From: JBHIBA01 sp046758845
GTDB taxonomy: Bacteria > UBA8248 > JACPRG01 > G963555815
DNA length: 36,275 nucleotides
Direction: 5' to 3'
NCBI GenBank assembly: GCA_046758845.1
Contig: JBHIBA010000011.1
Coordinates: 1-36,275 of the forward strand
Shown: one piece after another, positions 8,049 to 15,729 of the stretch
Layout: each line of letters opens with the position of its first letter
Numbering within the stretch: the first letter of the stretch is position 1
Position numbers and translations under genes: made by a program
Notes under the pieces: model-generated
What the model was told of the DNA's origin: nothing
Database searches by the model: none
The model's input: the letters and a program-made list of their open reading frames with translations, nothing else

Positions 8049-9284
8049 CTAGGAAGCCGCCAGCAACTCCTTCACCACAAACGACGGATCCTCCAGCTGA
8101 GCCTCTTTGCCGGTCAGGTCTATCCCGCGGCGGATGAGGCGCTGGAAGGTGAGGAACTCTTTGGAGCCGGTGTTTATGGCGAAGTAGGCCCTCAACGCGT
8201 TTTCCTTGAGGTAAAAGACCGTGAAGGACTTCTCCTCAAGGCGACCCCGGACGATCACCCGGTCGTACTCGCTCTCATCCCCGGCGAACTCCAGGTGAAG
8301 GTCGAAGATGTCTGACCAGACGTAGGTGAGAAGGTTGTAAGGGTTGTTGGCGCCGGCCATGTTCTGTCCGGCCAGCTGGCCGCAGTACTCCGCGTGACCC
8401 CAGTGCTCTACCCGCCGCCGTTTCCCAAACACCGGGTCGGGGTAGTTCGCCACGTCGCCGGCCGCGTAGACGTCCGGGTGGGAACTTTGGAGACATTCGT
8501 TGACGACGACGCCGTTGTCCACCTGAAGGCCGGCCCGCTGGGCCAACTCCACGTTGGGAACGATGCCGATGGCGATACACACGAAGTCGCAGGGCAGCTC
8601 CTTTCCCGACTGGGTGAGGACGGAGGAAGCCCGCGCGTCGCCTCGAATCTCGGTCACCGTCTCGCCGGTGTGGAAGGTGATGCCCTTCTCGGTGCAGTAG
8701 CTCTCGAAGAAGCCCGCCAGGGTCGCATCGGCGAAGCGCGCCCAGATGTGGGGCAGGGCCTCGATGACGTTGACCTGGACGCCCCGCTGGGTCAAAGACG
8801 CGGCGGCTTCCATGCCGATGAACCCGGCCCCGATGATGGCCGCGCGCTTGCCCGGGCCGGCCTCGGCGGCGATGGCCGCCGAGTCGTCCAAGGATCTCAA
8901 ATACTGGACCCCGGGGAGGTCGGCCCCCGGAATATTCAGGCGGATGGGTCTCCCCCCCGTCGCAATGAGGGCCTTCTCGAATTGAAGGACCTCGCCGTTG
9001 GTGAGGGTCGCGGCCTTGGTCTTCAAATCCTGCTCCTGGACGGCCGCTCCCAAGATGAGATCGATTCCCCGGTCGCGGAAAGACTGCTCAGGGTCGAAGA
9101 AGACCTGCTCTTGGGGTTTCTCCCCCCGCAGAAACTCCTTGGAGAGGGGCGGGCGGTCGTAAGGCACATACGGCTCTTCGCTCACCAGAGTGATCGAGCC
9201 TTCAGGGTCGGCTTCCCGGAGCTGCTTGGCCGCCTCGCTGGAAGCCAGGCCGCCGCCGATGAGAAGGTATTTCGTGGATTTCAT
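8049..9284 (-). CDS. FAD/NAD(P)-dependent oxidoreductase, ferredoxin/rubredoxin reductase type
   Basis: 411 residues, typical for the reductase components of oxygenases and hydroxylases. FAD binding: LLIGGGLASSEAAKQL near the N-terminus, with the family signature PYDRPPLSKEFLRGE. NAD(P) binding: IIGAGFIGMEAAASL in the middle. The second FAD motif VYAAGDVANY is followed by RRRVEHWGHAEYCG, the VEHW signature of this reductase class, and a C-terminal reductase domain. It moves electrons between NAD(P)H and a small iron-sulfur protein, but no ferredoxin or Rieske protein is next door; it may serve the hydroxylase complex or a ferredoxin encoded elsewhere. The start has AGGAGG directly upstream. 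It lies between the [2Fe-2S] subunit and the second Mo subunit on the same strand. Confidence 0.87.
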   Translation of the reverse strand: MKSTKYLLIGGGLASSEAAKQLREADPEGSITLVSEEPYVPYDRPPLSKEFLRGEKPQEQVFFDPEQSFRDRGIDLILGAAVQEQDLKTKAATLTNGEVLQFEKALIATGGRPIRLNIPGADLPGVQYLRSLDDSAAIAAEAGPGKRAAIIGAGFIGMEAAASLTQRGVQVNVIEALPHIWARFADATLAGFFESYCTEKGITFHTGETVTEIRGDARASSVLTQSGKELPCDFVCIAIGIVPNVELAQRAGLQVDNGVVVNECLQSSHPDVYAAGDVANYPDPVFGKRRRVEHWGHAEYCGQLAGQNMAGANNPYNLLTYVWSDIFDLHLEFAGDESEYDRVIVRGRLEEKSFTVFYLKENALRAYFAINTGSKEFLTFQRLIRRGIDLTGKEAQLEDPSFVVKELLAAS

Positions 9285-9635
9285 GGGACCTCCTAGGCGC
9301 TGCCTCTCACGTTCAGGGATGTCTGAGGACCACGGCGCACCCGCCGAACGAACGTCTCAAGTACCCTCAAACGCCGTGGAATCACCACTTCATTTTATCT
9401 GACATCCTGATCGTCCTCCTTTTGTGTCTTGGCCGCGGCGCACGGGATCCCGAAGCCCCTTCCGTTGGCCCAGCTCGCAAGTGCACGAGGTTTCGCCGAA
9501 GTCTCGTTGGGGAGCCCCTTGTGGCTCCCGGAATGGAGAGGGTGCGACAGGGGGCACGGTCATCGACCGACGCGCCTCGCCTACATTGTTTATGTCCGTG
9601 ACGATTCGGTCCTCCGGTCCACAAGGAGCTTCTAT
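9285..9635. other. Intergenic stretch, nothing recognised
   Basis: Noncoding between the reductase start and repeat locus B. Open frames on both strands have no family resemblance. It would hold the upstream signals of the reductase gene. Confidence 0.35.
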
Positions 9636-9773
9636 GCGAAAGAGGGCGGCCCTGCGGGGCCGCCCCCTTTCGCGAAACAAAAGTTTTGCGGGGGGGCGCG
9701 GGGGGGCGCCTTTCAAAAAGCGCCCCCCGCAACCGCAGTTGGGCCGGCACGCAAGTGCCCAAAAAGCGCCCCC
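9636..9773 (-). repeat. Hairpin repeat, locus B (most complete copy)
   Basis: From left to right on the + strand: a long hairpin (arms 9636-9652 and 9657-9673, 16 of 17 positions pairing; the odd pair becomes G-U on the minus strand), then AACAAAAGTTTTGC, two runs of seven G, a second hairpin with loop CTTTCAAAAA (to about 9731), and a tail containing GGCACGCAAGTGCC. In the minus orientation it starts about a dozen bases after the stop of the [2Fe-2S] subunit gene. Confidence 0.75.
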
Positions 9774-9785
9774 TGGCAAAAATAG

Positions 9786-10253
9786 TTAAGGGGATTTTCC
9801 CGCAGCCGAGCGGACGGCGCGGAGGATCTCCGCGTGGGCGCCGCAGCGGCAGTAGTTGCCCAGGAGGTATTCGCGGACCTCATCGTCGGAGGGATTCGGA
9901 AGTTCGGAAAGAAGCGCCTTCACGGCCAGGATCATGCCCGGCGTACAGAAGGCGCACTGAAAGGCCGCCTCCTCCAGAAAGGCCTCTTGCACGGGGTCGA
10001 GCTCCCCGTCTTTGGAGAGCCCCTCTATCGTCGTGATTTCCTGCTTCGGCCGGAGCTGCGCCGCCAGGGTGAGGCAGGAGCTCACTGGGTTCCCGTCGAT
10101 GAGGACGGTGCACGTCCCGCAGGCCCCCACCGAACATCCCTCCTTCGTGCCCGTCAGAAAAAACTTCTCTCGAAGGACGTCCACCAGCCGGGCCTGGTCT
10201 TCTATCTGGAGCGTCCGGCGCTCGCCGTTGACCGATAACTCAATCGCCCTCAT
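9786..10253 (-). CDS. [2Fe-2S] subunit of a molybdenum hydroxylase
   Basis: 155 residues, the normal size of the small subunit of xanthine dehydrogenase/aldehyde oxidase/CO dehydrogenase-type enzymes. It carries both clusters: a plant-ferredoxin-type site with C40, C45, C48 and C60 (EGCSVGACGTCTV...SSC), and the alpha-helical site with C100, C103, C135 and C137 (CAFC...NYCRC). It passes electrons from the Mo centre to the FAD subunit in the cytoplasm. The ATG overlaps the stop of the preceding Mo-subunit gene by four bases (ATGA), showing translational coupling and that the two form one complex. A hairpin repeat follows the stop. Confident of family and role; substrate unknown. Confidence 0.93.
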   Translation of the reverse strand: MRAIELSVNGERRTLQIEDQARLVDVLREKFFLTGTKEGCSVGACGTCTVLIDGNPVSSCLTLAAQLRPKQEITTIEGLSKDGELDPVQEAFLEEAAFQCAFCTPGMILAVKALLSELPNPSDDEVREYLLGNYCRCGAHAEILRAVRSAAGKSP

Positions 10254-12598
10254 GAATTTCCGCTCCCGTCGCTCATCCCGCGCAAGGCCCGCAGGACGCT
10301 CTCCGGCGTGATGGGAATCTCGTGTATCCAGATGCCGACGGCGTCGAAGATGGCGGCGGTGACCGCCGGGATGGTCGCCATCGTCCCCGTCTCGCCCACC
10401 CCTTTGGCGCCGTAAGGGCCGTCGCGGTGGGGCGTTTCGAGGACATGGGGGGTTATCTCATCCGGCAGGTCCCCGAAGGCGGGCAGGATATATTCCAGGA
10501 AAGATTGGTTCGTGATCTGCCCGTTCTCAAACCGCATCGACTCGAACAACGTCAGGCCGAGCGTCGTGATGGCCGCCCCGAGGATTTGCTGGTTGCAGTG
10601 GGCGGGGTGGATGGCCTTGCCGACGTCCGCGCCCCCGGCGAATTTCACGAGCTTCACGGACCCCGTCTCGCAATCCACCTCGACCTCGGCCGCACAAGCG
10701 CCACCGAACCAGTAGGCCGCCATGTTGTCCGACTGCCCCGTCTCGGGGTCGGCATGGCTGGACGACGTCTGAAAGACGCCTTGGCCGACCAGCGTCGTCC
10801 CCTTCGCCCCCTTGAAACGGCGCGCAAAGATTTCCGCGATCGAGACACTTCGATCGGGCATTCCGCTGACCTGGACCGCCTCCTCGCGGAGTTCGAGCTG
10901 ATCTTCCCGCACCTCAAGGGCCTCGGCAGCCACCTCGAAGAGCTGGCGGCGCAGGTCCCCAGAGGCCAGTTGAACCGCCCGGCCCATGTGGAAGGCCGAG
11001 CGGCTGCCCGCCGTGAGGGTGTCGTAAGGCGTCACGTCGGTGTCCGGCTGGACGATGTTCACATTCTCGAAGGGGACGCCCAGTTCCTCGGCGGCGATCT
11101 GGCAGAGGATGGTGCCGGAGCCCTGACCCATCTCCACGGTGGAGGTCAAGAGATTCACGCTCCCGTCGCTGCCCATCTCCACCACCGCGCCTGAGGTGGA
11201 GGGCGTGAGCACGGACTTGAGGGCGAGGGCCGCCCCCTTGCCGCGGCGCTTGCCCCTCAATGGGGGCTGGGAGGGGGGCTTTCGCGGGCCGGCCTCCCAA
11301 CCGATGGCCTCGGCGCATTTTTGAAGCGATTCCTTGTGGCCGAGGCTGTGAAGCTTCGTTCCCGAGGCGAAGATGTCTCCCTCGTCGCAGGCGTACTCCA
11401 TTCTCAGGTCAACCGGGTCGCGTCCCAGGTGATAGGCCACCTTATCCATGTGGGACTCGTAGGCGAAGGCCACCTGGGGAACCCCGAAGCCCCGGAACGG
11501 CCCGGCGGGCGTCTTGTGGGTGTACACGCAGTAGGAGTCGATCCAGACGTTGGGAATGTTGTAGGGACCCGCCGCGGTGAACCCCGTCTTGTATGCGATC
11601 CGGGGTCCGATCTCTGCGTAGGCCCCCGTGTCGTAGTAGACGGCCACCTTCCGGACGGTGATCCGGCCGTCTTTGGATACCCCCGTTTGCATCCGGCACA
11701 CCGCCCCGTGTTTGGAGGAGGTCACGAAGACCTCTTCGCGGTCCAGGATCCATCGGACGGGCCGACCGGAGACCTTCGCCAGAAGGGTCGTGATCGGCTC
11801 CAACTTGTCATACATCTTTCCCCCGTACGCGCCCCCAAGATAAGGGACGACCACCCGCACCTGGTTCAGCGGAATCCCGTAGATGTTCGACAGGTCGTTC
11901 CGGACGAGGGAGGGGCTCTGTGTGGATGTTTGTACGGTGAGCTTTCCGTTCAGGTCCCACTGAGCGAGGACGCCATGGGGCTCCAGGTGGGCGTGGGAGG
12001 CCGGAGGGGAGAGGTATTCATCCTCGAAGACCTTGGCCGCTTCGGCCAGGGCTTTCTCGGCGTCGCCCCGCCGGAGCCTGAAGTTGTAGCAGATGTTGGT
12101 CCCCCCGGCCTCCAGGTGGGCCAGGTCGGCGAACGTCTTGGCCGATTCCACCTTCTCGTGAACCAGGGGCGCGTCGGGCTTGATAGCGTCCAGGACCGTG
12201 TGGACGGCGGGAAGCGGCTCGTATTCCACCTGGACCACCGAGAGGGCCCTGTCCGCGGCCTCGCGCGTCTCCGCCGCCACGGCCACCACCGCCTCACCCA
12301 CGTGGCGGACGCGCTCAATCGCCACGATGGGCTGGTCTCTGAAGGCCGGACCATAATAGTGGGAGATGTCCTTCATCTTCAGGAGTTCGGGGCCCGTCAG
12401 GACGGCCCTCACGCCGGGGACCTTTCGGGCCTCACCCGCGTCCACCCTCTTCAGCAGCGCATGAGGGTGCGGGCTCCTCAGGACCGCCGCGTGAAGCATT
12501 CCCGGCAGGGAAAGGTCGGCAACGTACTGCGCCCGGCCCGTCACCTTGGGAAGCCCGTCAACCCGCGGGACCGATTTTCCGACGATTGCGAGTGACAT
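10250..12598 (-). CDS. Xanthine dehydrogenase-family molybdopterin-binding subunit, first copy
   Basis: 782 residues with the usual hammerhead plus two Mo-cofactor domains. Seen motifs: GGAYGGKMYDK, PAGPFRGFGVPQ, VEMGQGSGTILC and GPYGAKGVGETGTM, where E736 is the catalytic glutamate. The form I CO-dehydrogenase loop is absent. It binds the molybdopterin cytosine dinucleotide cofactor and hydroxylates an unknown organic substrate with water as oxygen donor. It is coupled by an ATGA overlap to the [2Fe-2S] subunit, and the FAD subunit lies upstream on the same strand after a 490-base gap filled with repeats. An AAGGA site precedes the ATG. A short basic low-complexity insert (PPSQPPLRGKRRGKG) sits near residue 450. 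Confidence 0.92.
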   Translation of the reverse strand: MSLAIVGKSVPRVDGLPKVTGRAQYVADLSLPGMLHAAVLRSPHPHALLKRVDAGEARKVPGVRAVLTGPELLKMKDISHYYGPAFRDQPIVAIERVRHVGEAVVAVAAETREAADRALSVVQVEYEPLPAVHTVLDAIKPDAPLVHEKVESAKTFADLAHLEAGGTNICYNFRLRRGDAEKALAEAAKVFEDEYLSPPASHAHLEPHGVLAQWDLNGKLTVQTSTQSPSLVRNDLSNIYGIPLNQVRVVVPYLGGAYGGKMYDKLEPITTLLAKVSGRPVRWILDREEVFVTSSKHGAVCRMQTGVSKDGRITVRKVAVYYDTGAYAEIGPRIAYKTGFTAAGPYNIPNVWIDSYCVYTHKTPAGPFRGFGVPQVAFAYESHMDKVAYHLGRDPVDLRMEYACDEGDIFASGTKLHSLGHKESLQKCAEAIGWEAGPRKPPSQPPLRGKRRGKGAALALKSVLTPSTSGAVVEMGSDGSVNLLTSTVEMGQGSGTILCQIAAEELGVPFENVNIVQPDTDVTPYDTLTAGSRSAFHMGRAVQLASGDLRRQLFEVAAEALEVREDQLELREEAVQVSGMPDRSVSIAEIFARRFKGAKGTTLVGQGVFQTSSSHADPETGQSDNMAAYWFGGACAAEVEVDCETGSVKLVKFAGGADVGKAIHPAHCNQQILGAAITTLGLTLFESMRFENGQITNQSFLEYILPAFGDLPDEITPHVLETPHRDGPYGAKGVGETGTMATIPAVTAAIFDAVGIWIHEIPITPESVLRALRGMSDGSGNS

Positions 12599-12679
12599 TC
12601 TTTTCTTATCCTTCTGGGTCTATGACCCTGTCAGTTTTCTTATCACCCCATTACCCCGCCATCCCGAGCGGCGTAGCGC

Positions 12680-12843
12680 GGGGGCGCTTCTTGGGCACTG
12701 GCGTGCCGGCTGAACTGCGGTTGCGGGGGGTGCTTCCCTCGGCTTCGCTCGGGACAAGCTTTGTAAGGCGCCCCCCCGCACCCCCCAGCAAAACTTTTGT
12801 TTCGCGGAAGAGGGGAGCGCCTGGCGGCGCTACCCTCTTTCGC
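12680..12843 (+). repeat. Hairpin repeat, locus C (opposite orientation, with a 40-base insert)
   Basis: Reverse-complement arrangement of locus B: tail GGCACTGGCGTGCC, AACTGCGGTTGCGGGG, then an extra segment containing CCCTCGGCTTCGCTCGGG inside the second hairpin, C-tracts, AAAACTTTTGTTTCGC, and the long hairpin (arms 12804-12821 and 12826-12843). The hairpin core is AGCGCC/GGCGCT instead of CGGCCC/GGGCCG, so pairing is kept although bases differ. It is antisense to the flanking minus-strand genes. Confidence 0.7.
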
Positions 12844-12966
12844 AAGAAACTGGCCCGTTGCCCGAATGCGGGAGCCTTGCGCAGCACGGCGCGCATTCGG
12901 GCAAAGACAGCAGACATCGCAAGGCCCCAGACAACCAATCCGCCAACCCCACACCCAACCCAGGCA

Positions 12967-13064
12967 GGCCCGGCCATGCAATGCCGGGCCGTCAAAAGTT
13001 TTCGAGGGGGGTCAGGGGGGACAGTTTTCAAAATGTCCCCCCTGGGAATCCGGGCTTTCATCCC
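12967..13064 (-). repeat. Hairpin repeat, locus E (divergent copy)
   Basis: Same layout as locus B with different bases: hairpin GGCCCGGC/GCCGGGCC (12967-12990), CAAAAGTTTTCG, two runs of six G, then GGGGGGACA-GTTTTCAAAA-TGTCCCCCC, and the 27-base module shared with 5215-5241. In the minus orientation it begins 25 bases after the stop of the FAD-subunit gene. Confidence 0.65.
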
Positions 13065-13088
13065 AATCTACACCTCACAAACGGCGGC

Positions 13089-13955
13089 TCAGCCCGAGGC
13101 CAGGAGCGACTCGATCGCCCGCCTCACGTGAACCTTCACCATCTCGCGTTTGTACCAGGCCGACCCCCTCTGGTCTTCGATGGGCTGGGTCTGCGAGGCG
13201 GCGGTCTGCGCGACCTGCTCGATCCGTTCCTCGTTCAGCTCCTGACCGGATGCGAGTTTTTCGAGACCCCGGACCTTGACGGGCCTTTCCGCCACAGCCG
13301 TCAGGACGACCCGCAGATCCTCGCACTTCCCGTTCGACGTCTTGAGCAACACGGCCGTTCCCAAGGTCGGCCAGTCGGCCGCGGCGTTTCCCACGTACTT
13401 CAGATACGCCCCCTTCATGCCCGCTTCTGGGGGCGGGACGGTCACGGCCGTCACGATTTCGCCCTGCTCCTTCGCCGTGGTGTAAAAGCCCGTGAAGAAA
13501 TCCTCCAGGGGAAGGGCTCGCTCTCCGCCGGGGCCCTGCAGGTGGATCCTGGCGCCCAGGGCGATGAGCGGAGCGGGGGGGTCGATCCGGAAGTCGCCGT
13601 GAGCCAGGTTGCCCCCGACGGTGGCGCTGTTCCGCACTCTGACGTTGGCCACGCGCGCATAGGTTTGCGCAATGACGGGGTAATGCTCGCAGACGGCCGG
13701 GTGGCGCTCCACAGCGCGGTGAGTTGCCAGGGCGCCGAGGTGGAGGCCCCCCTTGGGATCGAAACGGATGCCCGAAAGCCCCTGCAGGGCCATCAGATTT
13801 ACCAGGTGAGCCGGACGGTATAGTCCGCTTTTCATCAGGATGAGGACGGCAGTCCCGCCCGCAACGGGAATCGCCTCATCCCCATAATCGGTCAGCATGC
13901 GGCAGGCGTCCTGAACCGATTTCGCGTCGTGCAGCGAGAAAGGAGGGAGAGCCAT
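13089..13955 (-). CDS. FAD-binding subunit of a molybdenum hydroxylase
   Basis: 288 residues, the usual length of the medium subunit of the CO dehydrogenase/xanthine dehydrogenase family. FAD pyrophosphate-binding motifs are visible: VAGGTAVL (residues 31-38) and TVGGNLAHGD (112-121), then a C-terminal CO-dehydrogenase-flavoprotein domain. It receives electrons from the [2Fe-2S] subunit and passes them to the terminal acceptor. It lies 27 bases after the ABC permease gene on the same strand and 490 bases before the Mo subunit, so import and oxidation are likely expressed together. The start has only a weak purine-rich site (GGAAG). It is the only FAD subunit in the window although there are two Mo subunits. 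Confidence 0.92.
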   Translation of the reverse strand: MALPPFSLHDAKSVQDACRMLTDYGDEAIPVAGGTAVLILMKSGLYRPAHLVNLMALQGLSGIRFDPKGGLHLGALATHRAVERHPAVCEHYPVIAQTYARVANVRVRNSATVGGNLAHGDFRIDPPAPLIALGARIHLQGPGGERALPLEDFFTGFYTTAKEQGEIVTAVTVPPPEAGMKGAYLKYVGNAAADWPTLGTAVLLKTSNGKCEDLRVVLTAVAERPVKVRGLEKLASGQELNEERIEQVAQTAASQTQPIEDQRGSAWYKREMVKVHVRRAIESLLASG

Positions 13956-13982
13956 GTCTTCCGACTCGCAAAGAGCGGGGTT

Positions 13983-14780
13983 TTACAGTTGCTGGCCCAC
14001 TTCCCAGCGGATGACCAGCTTTTCCAGGACGATGACGGCCGCGTAAAGGATGACGCCCACAAAGCTGAGGACGGTCAGCGCGGCCATGAGCATGGGCGTG
14101 TCCACGTTTCCCTCGGCGAAGACGATGAGGTAGCCGAGCCCCTTCTGCGCCGTCACGAATTCCGCGACGATGATCCCGATGACTGAGAAAGTGATTCCAA
14201 TCTTGAGGCCGCTGAAGATGTAGGGGAGGGCGTTGGGGAACTCGATCTTCCAGAAGAGTTGCCGCCGGCTGGCGCTGAACGCTCTCGCCATCCGAATCAT
14301 GATGGGGTCGGTTGACTCGATCCCGGCGAAGGTGTTCACGACCATGGGGAAGAATGCGATGAGGAATGCAAGCATCGTCCGCGAAAGGGTTCCCAGGCCG
14401 AACCAGACGATAAACAGCGGCGCCAGGGCCACCTTGGGCACCACCTGGAAGGCGACGATGAGCGGATAGATGCCGTTTCGGACGAACCGGGACAGGGCCA
14501 GGAGGATCCCCAGGCCCACGCCGGTCCCCACGGCCAGGCCGAACCCAATCAGGCATTCGATGGTGGTGGGCCAGGTGTGGTCGAGGAGGAGGTCGGCTCG
14601 CAGGATGATGGTGTCGATGATCTTGAGCGGCGTCGGCAGGATGGCCTCGGCGACATTCTGCGTCTGCACCCAAACCTGCCAGAAGATCAGGAGAGCGAGG
14701 GCGATGCCCACCGGCATGACCGATCGGCGCATCTGGGCCGCGACCTTCGCTCCCAGGCCGTTTCCGGCTTCACGCGCCAT
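13983..14780 (-). CDS. ABC transporter permease, SsuC/TauC/NMT1 type
   Basis: 265 residues with about six hydrophobic segments and the BPD_transp_1 fold. The cytoplasmic EAA-like loop is visible around EFPNALPYIFSGLKIG, which contacts the ATPase. Families of this type import sulfonates, taurine, pyrimidine precursors, nitrate or small aromatic acids; the cargo cannot be told. A strong AGGAGG site stands seven to eight bases before the ATG. Order on the minus strand is binding protein, ATPase, permease, then molybdenum hydroxylase subunits, implying the imported compound is the hydroxylase substrate or a precursor. Confidence 0.92.
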   Translation of the reverse strand: MAREAGNGLGAKVAAQMRRSVMPVGIALALLIFWQVWVQTQNVAEAILPTPLKIIDTIILRADLLLDHTWPTTIECLIGFGLAVGTGVGLGILLALSRFVRNGIYPLIVAFQVVPKVALAPLFIVWFGLGTLSRTMLAFLIAFFPMVVNTFAGIESTDPIMIRMARAFSASRRQLFWKIEFPNALPYIFSGLKIGITFSVIGIIVAEFVTAQKGLGYLIVFAEGNVDTPMLMAALTVLSFVGVILYAAVIVLEKLVIRWEVGQQL

Positions 14781-14859
14781 TTTCTCTCCTCCTTTCTCGC
14801 CTCTCGACCGGCCTCGTCGGCGCCGCCGCGCCCCCCGGACTGAAAGGCCCCTTCAACCT

Positions 14860-15633
14860 TTAGGTTGTCCCGCCCTCGATGGCCTGGCGGAGCTCCGCCA
14901 CGTAGGCGTTGAACTCGGGGGTTTCCCCGATGGACAGGGCCCGCGGACGGGGCAGCTGGATGTCCACGATCCGGCTGATCACAGCCGGCCGGGGAGACAT
15001 GACGTAGACCCGGTCGGACAGGTAAATGGCTTCCCGGATGCTGTGGGTCACGAAGAGCACCGTCTTGCGGTACTCCTCCCAGATCCGCAGAAGCTCCTGG
15101 TTCATGCTGTCGCGCGTGATGGCGTCCAGGGCGCTGAAGGGCTCGTCCATGAGCAACAGGCTCGGGTTGTGAATCAGCGCGCGGCAGATAGCGACCCGCT
15201 GCTGCATCCCGCCGGAAAGCTCGGAGGGAAAGTTCTCTTTGAAGTCCGAGAGCCCGGTCATCTCCAGGAGCTGTACGGCGCGCGCCCGATACTCCCTGCG
15301 GGATAGACCCAGGGTCTCCACCGGGAACAGGACGTTCTTCAGGATGGAGCGCCAGGGCATCAGGACCGGCGACTGAAAGACCACGCCTGTGTCCCGGCGC
15401 GGACCGGTCACGTCCCCTTCGTCGATGAAGATCTTTCCCGCCGTGGCGGGGAGCAGCCCCCCGACGGCCATCAACAAGGTGCTCTTGCCGCAGCCGCTGG
15501 GTCCGACGATGGTGACGAACTCCCCCTGGCGGACATCCATGGAGACTGATCGGATGGCTTCGATCTCGTCGCGGCGGGTCTTATAAATTTTCTGGACGCC
15601 CTCGATGCGGACGTGCAGGGAATCTACGGTCAT
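14860..15633 (-). CDS. ABC transporter ATP-binding protein, SsuB/TauB type
   Basis: 257 residues. Walker A GPSGCGKST starts at residue 44, the Q-loop is at Q87, the signature LSGGMQQRV at 139, Walker B LLLMDEPFSALD from 159, and the switch histidine at H197 (VTHSIRE). It powers the permease encoded 79 bases downstream. No Shine-Dalgarno site is visible before the ATG, and a strong hairpin lies upstream in the gap to the binding-protein gene, which may lower expression relative to the binding protein. Confidence 0.93.
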   Translation of the reverse strand: MTVDSLHVRIEGVQKIYKTRRDEIEAIRSVSMDVRQGEFVTIVGPSGCGKSTLLMAVGGLLPATAGKIFIDEGDVTGPRRDTGVVFQSPVLMPWRSILKNVLFPVETLGLSRREYRARAVQLLEMTGLSDFKENFPSELSGGMQQRVAICRALIHNPSLLLMDEPFSALDAITRDSMNQELLRIWEEYRKTVLFVTHSIREAIYLSDRVYVMSPRPAVISRIVDIQLPRPRALSIGETPEFNAYVAELRQAIEGGTT

Positions 15634-15679
15634 TGGAGGAAAGAAGAGAGGAGGTTTCCCTTTGGGGCGTGAGAAGCCC

Positions 15680-15711
15680 CTCCCCGCCGGCCCCTCGTGG
15701 CCGGCGGGGAG
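15680..15711 (-). promoter_or_regulatory. Strong intercistronic hairpin between binding-protein and ATPase genes
   Basis: CTCCCCGCCGGCC (15680-15692) and GGCCGGCGGGGAG (15699-15711) form a perfect 13-bp stem with a six-base loop, just after the stop of the binding-protein gene. The minus strand has no U-run after it, so it is more likely an mRNA-stabilising or partial attenuation structure than a full terminator. Such hairpins commonly let the binding protein be made in excess. Confidence 0.6.
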
Positions 15712-15729
15712 ACGGCAGCTTTTTTCGGT

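Noticed and set aside
5398..13064. Repeat loci as a CRISPR array
   Set aside because: Copies are kilobases apart, differ in length and orientation, and there are no regular spacers or cas genes.
10250..13955. Carbon monoxide dehydrogenase (CoxLMS)
   Set aside because: Both large subunits lack the AYxCSFR active-site loop of form I CO dehydrogenase.
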